Positions 50,913-56,858 of a stretch of 56,858 nucleotides of DNA are shown one piece after another; the stretch's first letter is position 1; each line of letters begins with the position of its first letter. The DNA is taken from positions 1 to 56,858 of the forward strand of contig JANJXG010000135.1 in NCBI GenBank assembly GCA_024709145.1, written 5' to 3'. This stretch comes from Bacteroidales bacterium. GTDB lineage: Bacteria; Bacteroidota; Bacteroidia; Bacteroidales; F082. Under the pieces are notes generated by a model that was given only the letters and a program-made list of their open reading frames with translations, had not been told where the DNA came from and did no database searches. The translations under genes and the position numbers were made by a program.

Positions 50913-51878
50913 TTAAAATACAGCACGGGCAATGCGTGCAATGTTGTCGGCTCTGCCCATGGTATAGAAATGAATTACCGGTGTTTGCCTGGCAATGAGT
51001 TCTTTGCTTTGACTGATGGCCCATTCTGTTCCGGTTTCTTTAGCCTGTTTGTTGTCTTTGCATTTGAGCAATTCTTTCACCAAAGCTTCGGGTAGGTCGA
51101 TGTTGAAGGTTTGCGGCAAGGTCCACATTTGTCCAACGGTGGTGATGGGTTTCAATCCCGGAATAATGGGCACGGTGATACCGGCATTTCTGCAGCGGTC
51201 AACAAAGCTGAAATATTTCTGATTGTCAAAAAACATCTGTGTGACGATGTATTCGGCACCTGCTTCAATTTTTTTCTTGAGAAAATGCAAATCCGATTCG
51301 GGGTTAGGTGCTTCGATGTGTTTTTCGGGATAGCCCGCCACGCCGATGCTAAAATCGGTAGGAGTGGTGTTGAGCAGGTCTTCTTCGAGGTAAATGCCTT
51401 TGTTCAGGTTGCTGATTTGCTGCACCAGTTCAACCGAATGGGTATGGCCACCCGGCTCAGGCTGGAAATATTTCATCGAAGGCTGCGGGTCACCCCTCAC
51501 CACAAGAAGGTTTTTAACGCCAAGAAAGTGAAGGTCGATCAGCGCATTTTCTGTTTCTTCTCTCGTAAAACCGCCGCAAATGATGTGTGGAACCACATTA
51601 ACACCATAACGATACATAATGGCTGCAGCAATGCCAACCGTGCCGGGTCGCTTACGGATTGTTTTCTTTTCAATCAGTCCGTTGGGAAGGGTCTTGTAGG
51701 CAAACTCCTCCTGATGGTAGGTGACATTAACAAATGCAGGCTCAAAATCCATCAGCGGGCCAATGGTGTTGTGGATGTTTTCGATGTTTTGCCCTTTCAG
51801 TGGTGGAAGCAGTTCAAAGGAGAAGAGCGTTTTATGAGCGGCTTCAATATGTTCGGTCACTTTGAGTAATTGTTTCAT
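50913..51878 (-). CDS. metF: 5,10-methylenetetrahydrofolate reductase
   Basis: This 321-residue TIM-barrel flavoprotein has FSFELLPPLKGQNIENI (about 20-36), FVNVTYHQ, the HIICGGFTREETENALIDLHFLG stretch with flavin contacts, NLLVVRGDP and FFDNQKYFSFV. It reduces methylene-THF to methyl-THF, the methyl donor for MetH. It begins 9 bases after metH, so both are on one transcript under the SAM riboswitch. The length is standard. Confidence 0.95.
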   Translation of the reverse strand: MKQLLKVTEHIEAAHKTLFSFELLPPLKGQNIENIHNTIGPLMDFEPAFVNVTYHQEEFAYKTLPNGLIEKKTIRKRPGTVGIAAAIMYRYGVNVVPHIICGGFTREETENALIDLHFLGVKNLLVVRGDPQPSMKYFQPEPGGHTHSVELVQQISNLNKGIYLEEDLLNTTPTDFSIGVAGYPEKHIEAPNPESDLHFLKKKIEAGAEYIVTQMFFDNQKYFSFVDRCRNAGITVPIIPGLKPITTVGQMWTLPQTFNIDLPEALVKELLKCKDNKQAKETGTEWAISQSKELIARQTPVIHFYTMGRADNIARIARAVF

Positions 51879-51887
51879 TTTGAGGGT

Positions 51888-54800
51888 TTATTTATAGTTG
51901 AGGTTGGCATTGAGCAGTCGTTCGGTTTCTTCAGCCGGCAATTGTTTGCGCTTGCTGTAGTCGTTGATTTGATCCTGGCTTATTTTACCAACATTGAAGT
52001 ATTGGGCATCGGGGTGTGCAAAATAGAAACCACTCACGGCTGCAGGAGGTGACATGGCGAAATTCTCTGTCAGGCTGATGCCGGTATTTTGTTCGGCTTG
52101 CAGCAGATCGAAAAGAATTCTTTTCTCCGAATGTTCGGGACAGGCCGGATAGCCGGGTGCGGGTCTGATACCTTGATAAGCTTCTGCCAGCATTTGGGCG
52201 GGACTAAGTTTTTCGCCGGGCGTATATGCCCATATTTCGCGCCTTACTTTTTCGTGCAGGTATTCGGCAAAGGCTTCGGCAAGTCTGTCAGCCAGCACTT
52301 TAACCATGATGGCGTTGTAATCGTCGTGCTGCGCCTCGTAGTGTTTCACCAGTGACTCGGCTCCGTGACCGGCAGTAACGGCAAAAAGTCCGATGGTATC
52401 AGGCAGGCCACCGCTTTCGGGAGCCACAAAATCGGCCAGACTGAGGTTTGGAACGTTGGCAGCTTTTTCCTGCTGATTGCGCAGAAAGCTGAACCTGGCA
52501 ATAACCTCAGTGCATGTTTCATCAGCAAATATAAGCACGTCATCACCCGAAGACTGTGCCGCAAACAACCCAACCACCCCATGGGCGGTGAGCAGTTGCT
52601 TGTCGGTGATCTCCTGCAACAGTACCTGAGCATCGTCAAAAAGTTTCTTTGCTTCGGTTCCTTTTTCGGTGTCTTCGAATATTTGCGGGTATTTGCCATT
52701 CAGCCTCCACGAATGGAAAAAGAAAGTCCAGTCGATATACGGAACCAGCTCTTTCAGGTTTTGATTGCGAAACAAGCTGATGCCTGACCGAAGTGGCTTG
52801 TAAACGCTGTTGTGATCAAAGCGTCCGGCAAATCTGTTTTGTCGTGCCTGCTCGAGGCTGATATAACGGTCGTCGCCTTTGCTTTGAAGGTATTTTTGCC
52901 TGAGCACAGCATACCTTTCGGCGGTTTGATTCACAAAACGGTTCTTTCTTTCGTCTGTTGCCAGCAATTCCGAAATCACCGAGGTAACTTTAGATGCATC
53001 GCGTACATGCACGACCGGTAATTCACAGGCCGGTGCAATTTTTACTGCGGTATGGATTTCGGAGGTCGTTGCGCCACCAATAAGGAGTGGCCATTGCAAG
53101 CCAAGGCGCTGCATCTCGGAGGCCACATGCACCATCTCTTCGAGCGACGGCGTGATGAGGCCGCTGAGGCCGATGATGTCAACATTTTCATCCTGTGCCA
53201 CCTGAAGTATCTTTTCGGCGGGCACCATCACCCCGAGATCAATCACTTCGAAATTGTTGCAACTGAGCACCACGCCGACAATGTTTTTGCCAATGTCGTG
53301 CACATCGCCTTTCACTGTTGCCAGCAATACCTTTCCGGCCGAGCTGCTTGCAGTGGTTTTTTCCATCTCGATGTAAGGAAGCAGCACTGCAACGGCTTTT
53401 TTCATCACGCGGGCGCTCTTAACCACTTGAGGCAGAAACATTTTGCCGCTTCCAAAGAGGTCGCCCACCACGCCCATGCCATCCATGAGCGGCCCTTCGA
53501 TCACATCCAGGGCACGTTCGAAGCGTGGCCGGGCTTCCAAAACATCTTCTTCAATGTGGTCGGTGATGCCCTTGATGAGCGCGTGTTTGAGTCGCTGCAG
53601 CACATCTTCATTGCGCCAGCCGATGGCTTTTTCCTCCTTAGCATCTTGTTTCTTAAGGGTTTCGGCAAAATGCAACAATCTTTCGGTGGCATCAGGTTTT
53701 CTGTTGAGCACAAGGTCTTCGGTGAGTTGGAGCAATTCTTTGGGTATCTCGTCATAGATCTGCAGCATGCCCGGATTCACAATGCCCATGTCCATACCGG
53801 CTTTGATGGCGTGGAACAAAAACACGGCGTGGATGGCTTCGCGAACGACATCGTTGCCACGAAACGAAAACGAAAGATTGCTCACGCCACCACTCACCCT
53901 TGCATGGGGCAGGTGTTCTTTGATCCAGGCTGTAGCACGGATATAATCCACTGCATAATTGTTATGCTCTTCCATGCCCGTACCAATGGCCAGAATGTTG
54001 GGATCGAAGATAATATCTTCGGGTGGAAAGTTCACCTTTTCAGTCAGGATTTGATAGGCACGCTGACATATGGCTACCTTTCGTTCGTAGCTTGCAGCCT
54101 GCCCTTCCTCATCAAAGGCCATCACCACCACGGCTGCTCCATATTGTCTGATAAGTCTGGCGTGGTATATAAAAGCTTCTTCGCCTTCTTTCAGACTTAT
54201 CGAATTCACAACTGCTTTTCCCTGCAGACATTTCAGTCCGGCTTCGATCACCTCCCATTTCGATGAGTCAATCATCACCGGAAGGCGTGCAATGTCGGGT
54301 TCCGACATCAGGAGATTTAAAAACCTGACCATCTCAGCTTTGGCGTCCAACATACCGTCGTCCATATTCACATCAATCATCTGGGCGCCGCCTTCCACCA
54401 TGTCGCGGGCTACGCTGAGGGCTTCTTCGTATTTTTTTTCGCGGATAAGTCGGGCAAAACGAATGGAACCGCTCACATTGGTGCGTTCGCCGATGTTGAT
54501 AAAGTTCGACTCAGGGCTGATCGTCAGGGGTTCAAGACCTGTAAAAACTGAGGCCGTCTTTTTCTTCGAAACAGGACGGGCAGGCAAGTACTTCACCTGT
54601 GCAGCAAATTCCTTTATATGATCGGGTGTGGTGCCGCAGCAGCCTCCCACGATGTTGACAAAGCCGTTGGCGGCAAAGTCGTGGATGTGGCCGGCCATCA
54701 TCTGCGGTGTTTCATCGTAGCCACCCAGTTCGTTGGGCAGACCGGCATTGGGATAGGCGCTCACCGGCAGGTCTGATTGCCTGGCGAGTGTTTCAATATA

Positions 54801-55568
54801 AGGCCGCATCTCTTTGGCGCCCAATGCGCAGTTGAGTCCGATGCTCAGCAGCTCGAGGTGCGTCACCGAATGCAGGAAGGCTTCCACGGTCTGGCCCGAG
54901 AGGGTGCGTCCGCTGGCGTCGGTGATGGTGCCCGAAACCATCACGGGGATTTTTCGACCCAGCTCATCCTGCAGCTGTTGAATGGCAAAGAGGGCTGCCT
55001 TGGCGTTGAGGGTGTCGAAAATGGTTTCAACGAGCAGGATGTCGGCGCCGCCTTCGATGAGCGCAGCTGCTTGTTCATGGTAGTTTTCAACCAGGTCATC
55101 GTAGGTCACGGCACGATAACCCGGGTCGTTCACATCGGGCGACATGCTGGCAGTTTTATTGGTAGGTCCGATGGCACCGGCCACGAAACGGGGTTTGTCA
55201 GGCTCTTTTTCGGTGAACTCGTCAGCGGCCTGCCGGGCGATGCGCGCCGCAGCCAGGTTGATGTCGTAAACCATTGCTTCAAGGCCATAGTCTGACTGCG
55301 AAATCCTGGTGCCGTTGAAGGTGTTGGTTTCAATGATGTCGGCTCCTGCAGCAAGGTATTGCCGGTGGATATCGAGGATGATTTGCGGCCGGGTGATACA
55401 GAGCAGGTCGTTGTTGCCTTTGAGGTCGCGCGGATGATTGCTGAACTGAAGGCCGCGGTAGTCGGCTTCGCTCAGATGGTAGCGTTGTATCATGGTGCCC
55501 ATGGCGCCATCGAGGACTAATATTCTGTCTTTCAGCAGTTCCCTGACGGGAATTGTATTTTTTGTCAT
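51888..55568 (-). CDS. metH: Cobalamin-dependent methionine synthase
   Basis: This 1226-residue protein has the full four-domain MetH layout. The homocysteine-binding barrel (about 1-330) ends in the zinc cysteines [10 protein letters not shown]. The pterin domain (about 350-630) has [18 protein letters not shown]. The B12 domain (about 660-890) has the cobalamin histidine in [12 protein letters not shown]. The SAM-reactivation domain (about 910-1220) has [12 protein letters not shown]. It moves a methyl group from methyl-THF to homocysteine through cobalamin. The length matches E. coli MetH. It needs cobalamin; no B12 synthesis or uptake gene is recognisable, though the TonB receptor cannot be excluded. 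Control is by the riboswitch upstream. Confidence 0.97.
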   Translation of the reverse strand: MTKNTIPVRELLKDRILVLDGAMGTMIQRYHLSEADYRGLQFSNHPRDLKGNNDLLCITRPQIILDIHRQYLAAGADIIETNTFNGTRISQSDYGLEAMVYDINLAAARIARQAADEFTEKEPDKPRFVAGAIGPTNKTASMSPDVNDPGYRAVTYDDLVENYHEQAAALIEGGADILLVETIFDTLNAKAALFAIQQLQDELGRKIPVMVSGTITDASGRTLSGQTVEAFLHSVTHLELLSIGLNCALGAKEMRPYIETLARQSDLPVSAYPNAGLPNELGGYDETPQMMAGHIHDFAANGFVNIVGGCCGTTPDHIKEFAAQVKYLPARPVSKKKTASVFTGLEPLTISPESNFINIGERTNVSGSIRFARLIREKKYEEALSVARDMVEGGAQMIDVNMDDGMLDAKAEMVRFLNLLMSEPDIARLPVMIDSSKWEVIEAGLKCLQGKAVVNSISLKEGEEAFIYHARLIRQYGAAVVVMAFDEEGQAASYERKVAICQRAYQILTEKVNFPPEDIIFDPNILAIGTGMEEHNNYAVDYIRATAWIKEHLPHARVSGGVSNLSFSFRGNDVVREAIHAVFLFHAIKAGMDMGIVNPGMLQIYDEIPKELLQLTEDLVLNRKPDATERLLHFAETLKKQDAKEEKAIGWRNEDVLQRLKHALIKGITDHIEEDVLEARPRFERALDVIEGPLMDGMGVVGDLFGSGKMFLPQVVKSARVMKKAVAVLLPYIEMEKTTASSSAGKVLLATVKGDVHDIGKNIVGVVLSCNNFEVIDLGVMVPAEKILQVAQDENVDIIGLSGLITPSLEEMVHVASEMQRLGLQWPLLIGGATTSEIHTAVKIAPACELPVVHVRDASKVTSVISELLATDERKNRFVNQTAERYAVLRQKYLQSKGDDRYISLEQARQNRFAGRFDHNSVYKPLRSGISLFRNQNLKELVPYIDWTFFFHSWRLNGKYPQIFEDTEKGTEAKKLFDDAQVLLQEITDKQLLTAHGVVGLFAAQSSGDDVLIFADETCTEVIARFSFLRNQQEKAANVPNLSLADFVAPESGGLPDTIGLFAVTAGHGAESLVKHYEAQHDDYNAIMVKVLADRLAEAFAEYLHEKVRREIWAYTPGEKLSPAQMLAEAYQGIRPAPGYPACPEHSEKRILFDLLQAEQNTGISLTENFAMSPPAAVSGFYFAHPDAQYFNVGKISQDQINDYSKRKQLPAEETERLLNANLNYK

Positions 55569-55696
55569 ACGTTTAAAAATTTAACAACAAGCAGATCAAC
55601 TTCCGAAAACCATCGGATTAAAGCCTCAGCCTCTTTTGGAGCGCATTCGGCGAAGGTGACAGAAGAAGCAAGCATGTTGCATCGGTAACACATTTA
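55569..55696 (-). other. Leader between SAM aptamer and metH, with a short ORF
   Basis: This 128-base leader holds an 18-codon ORF (55626-55682, minus strand) and no obvious terminator hairpin with a T-run. Control could therefore act on translation or through the short ORF rather than by classic termination. Confidence 0.5.
55626..55682 (-). CDS. Possible Cys-containing upstream ORF, 18 residues
   Basis: The ORF reads MQHACFFCHLRRMRSKRG and stops at TGA 55626-55628. It lies 14 bases after the riboswitch P1 stem and 57 bases before the metH ATG. Short basic ORFs with Cys can act as leader peptides, but there is no direct evidence of translation here; chance is possible. Confidence 0.25.
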   Translation of the reverse strand: MQHACFFCHLRRMRSKRG

Positions 55697-55801
55697 ATTT
55701 ATAATCACCCGCTTTCGCGGGATTAGGTTTTAGCACCACTCCCTGTCGGGAAGGTTGCTAGAGCTTCGCAGAGCCTAGTCTCTCCGCTCTTCTTTATAAA
55801 T
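55697..55801 (-). ncRNA. SAM-I (S-box) riboswitch controlling metH-metF
   Basis: The minus strand has the S-box core: AGAGCGGAGAGACUAGG, then GCAACC, then GGUGCUAAAACC, in the right order and spacing. P1 is a perfect 8-pair helix (ATTTATAA at 55794-55801 with TTATAAAT at 55697-55704). P4 is UCCCGC-GAAA-GCGGG. It lies about 40 bases after a TAnnTTTG promoter. From family knowledge, SAM binding stabilises P1 and shuts expression down, which suits methionine synthesis genes. The helices other than P1 and P4 I matched by pattern only. Confidence 0.9.
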
Positions 55802-55842
55802 CAACGACCTTATTTGTGGAAGGGCAATTGATATACGCGCTG

Positions 55843-55850
55843 CAAAGATA
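55843..55850 (-). promoter_or_regulatory. Promoter -7 element TATCTTTG for the metH-metF transcript
   Basis: On the minus strand TATCTTTG matches TAnnTTTG. It sits about 42 bases before the riboswitch P1. Confidence 0.7.
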
Positions 55851-55885
55851 TGTTTTTTTGAAATGGTTGATTTGTTGTTTAGGAG

Positions 55886-55920
55886 TTGATTTGTTGATTC
55901 GTTGATTTGTTGATTTGTTG
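55886..55920 (+). repeat. Octamer tandem repeat array 1 (TTGATTTG x 4.4)
   Basis: Units TTGATTTG, TTGATTCG, TTGATTTG, TTGATTTG and a partial TTG follow without gaps. One unit has a single change. Confidence 0.85.
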
Positions 55921-56006
55921 CTGGCGCATGCCAAATACCAAAACTGTTTTAGAATCAAAAGCCGCGCCGGGTCGATTCCTTTCCGGATGCTGAAAGCAGC
56001 AGGAAA

Positions 56007-56036
56007 ACATCCGTGTAAATCCGTGTACATCCGTGG
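56007..56036 (+). repeat. Ten-base tandem repeat (ACATCCGTGT x 3)
   Basis: ACATCCGTGT, AAATCCGTGT and ACATCCGTGG are consecutive, between the two octamer arrays. Confidence 0.8.
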
Positions 56037-56063
56037 ATAAAAAACATCGGTGGTAGATCAGGG

Positions 56064-56095
56064 TTGATTTGTTGATGTGTTGATTTGTTGATTTG
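56064..56095 (+). repeat. Octamer tandem repeat array 2 (TTGATTTG x 4)
   Basis: TTGATTTG, TTGATGTG, TTGATTTG, TTGATTTG: the same octamer as array 1, about 150 bases away, with a different variant unit. Confidence 0.85.
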
Positions 56096-56111
56096 AAAAT
56101 TTGGGGATTTG

Positions 56112-56129
56112 ATCCGAAAACTTTCGGAT
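56112..56129. repeat. Short perfect inverted repeat
   Basis: ATCCGAAA and TTTCGGAT flank a two-base spacer. Nearby, ATTTGAAAATT (56091-56101) is the reverse complement of AATTTTCAAAT, which occurs at 56151-56161 and 56166-56176, so a larger hairpin is possible. Confidence 0.7.
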
Positions 56130-56688
56130 TTGAAGATTTGCCCGACCCACAATTTTCAAATTAGAAATTTTCAAATCCCAAATTGGTTGCCAACAGCCAA
56201 CTTTTCCATCAACAATTTCCGAAATCGAAAAAATAAAAAAATTGCTTCGTAACATACTGTTTCATAGCAACTAATATTTAGAATCAATATAAATTACTAA
56301 AAAATTGATGCGTTTTCGCGTTTTTCTGGTATTAATAAGTAGAGAGCAAGATTGAACAGCAATCATAACGAAAAGTCGGATGACAAAGGCAAAAAAGACA
56401 ATTGACTTTGTAAAGATGCAGAACAACTTTTTTCATTTACCCAAGGTTTATGCGAAGATGGAGCATATACAATCTCAGCTGAAGCAAGGAACCTAAAAAC
56501 ACCGTAGAAGATGGAAAAGCATAATACATTCGGTTTGATAATTTTTAGCGTAAAGAATTTCTTTGTTTTAGGCAAAAACGACTTTGAGCTTGTTGGCCGT
56601 CAGGTGTTGAGTGTGGGCAAGGCGGCCGGGAAAAGACACATACAACAGTATTACAAAACAAACATTTTTCCAACCTAAAAAAATAAAA

Positions 56689-56858
56689 ATGAAAAACTTA
56701 AGTTTCTATTTTGCTGCAATTTTTACAATAAGCTTGATGCTTACATCATGCAGCAAAGAAAAAATCAAAAACGACACCGGAACATTGGCAACTGACCAAC
56801 GAAGCAGCACCATCTTAAAGCTAATCCGGGCCTTTGATACAAAACTTTCAACCGGTTT
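56689..56858 (+). CDS. Lipoprotein, truncated by window edge
   Basis: Only the first 56 codons are present. The protein starts MKNLSFYFAAIFTISLMLTSCSKEK: a lipoprotein signal with lipobox LTSC and the cysteine at residue 21, followed by a polar Lys/Asp/Thr-rich linker. The rest is outside the window, so no function can be given. The start is AT-rich upstream (AAAAAAATAAAAATG), as is common in this phylum. Confidence 0.75.
   Translation, partial: MKNLSFYFAAIFTISLMLTSCSKEKIKNDTGTLATDQRSSTILKLIRAFDTKLSTG

Larger units (their letters stand above)
55802..56688. other. Non-coding, repeat-rich region with possible small ORFs
   Basis: About 890 bases hold no clear gene. The first 400 bases carry short tandem and inverted repeats listed separately. 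Two short plus-strand ORFs occur nearer the lipoprotein: 56380-56496 (38 residues, MTKAKKTIDFVKMQNN...) and 56511-56678 (55 residues, MEKHNTFGLIIFSVKN...). They lie in tandem just before the lipoprotein gene, but neither has a recognisable domain or promoter, so I do not call them genes. Could be leader ORFs or decayed coding sequence. Confidence 0.5.

Noticed and set aside
51111-51869. 252-codon plus-strand frame opposite metF
   Set aside because: Antisense to metF, with no plausible domain.
53052-54266. 404-codon open frame on the plus strand inside metH
   Set aside because: It is antisense to metH, whose frame is strongly supported by domain motifs. The translation is His/Phe-rich and has no recognisable domain, a typical shadow of a GC-rich coding frame.
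55886-56095. Possible CRISPR array
   Set aside because: Units are only 8 to 10 bases and directly adjacent, with no spacers and no cas genes.
55794-56152. Minus-strand frames giving Asn/Lys/Ser/Thr/Gln repeats
   Set aside because: They arise from the octamer repeats and overlap the riboswitch; composition is not protein-like.

Overview
The window is chromosomal DNA from a member of the Bacteroidota, probably Bacteroidales-like; genus cannot be settled from sequence alone. The evidence is a PorT-type component of the type IX secretion system (T9SS), three secreted proteins with T9SS C-terminal sorting domains, a complete Bacteroides-aerotolerance (bat) operon, lipid A genes in Bacteroidota order, and repeated use of the Bacteroidota promoter element TAnnTTTG. 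The content is mostly core and housekeeping. I saw no transposase, integrase, phage gene, CRISPR array, toxin-antitoxin pair or rRNA.

Layout. 0-6 kb: a T9SS cargo protein, an AT-rich AAA/DUF4143 ATPase, then an LptF/G permease coupled to a glycosyltransferase. 6-9 kb: a CDF metal exporter convergent with a four-gene minus-strand module (EF-hand secreted protein, ECF sigma factor, zinc-motif anti-sigma, Spy/CpxP-like protein). 9-13 kb: fabG with a large VWA membrane protein, then a sugar transferase interrupted by an in-frame TAA. 13-21.5 kb: SlyD-like FKBP; a minus-strand operon (conserved membrane protein, tyrosine phosphatase, threonine dehydratase, RsmI-like methyltransferase); aminotransferase, heptose kinase rfaE1, menaquinone methyltransferase, porT, a conserved unknown and tRNA-Glu. 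21.5-29 kb: a ComEC-like channel and two large T9SS cargo proteins. 29-39 kb: the moxR-DUF58-bat operon with a transglutaminase-like lipoprotein at its end. 39-44 kb: lpxD, lpxC, fabZ, lpxA, efp and a second lpxD-like gene. 44-48 kb: an O-antigen ligase/polymerase-like protein behind two tandem Wzz-like proteins. 48-51 kb: a TonB-dependent receptor with a Cys-rich partner. 51-55.8 kb: metH-metF under a SAM-I riboswitch. 55.8-56.86 kb: a repeat-rich non-coding stretch, then a lipoprotein cut by the window edge.

How the parts fit. Much of the window builds and monitors the cell envelope: lipid A synthesis (lpx genes), LPS export (LptF/G), heptose precursor synthesis (rfaE1), O-antigen chain-length control and ligation, T9SS secretion, and an envelope-stress-type sigma module. 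MetH and MetF form the methyl branch of methionine synthesis, and the riboswitch should shut them off when SAM is plentiful.

I found no convincing wholly new system. The observations most worth checking are the ECF/EF-hand/Spy module, the nonsense-interrupted sugar transferase, the lpxC/fabZ split (normally one fused protein in this phylum), the Cys-rich protein/TonB receptor pair, a short Cys-containing ORF between the SAM aptamer and metH, and the octamer-repeat region at the right end.
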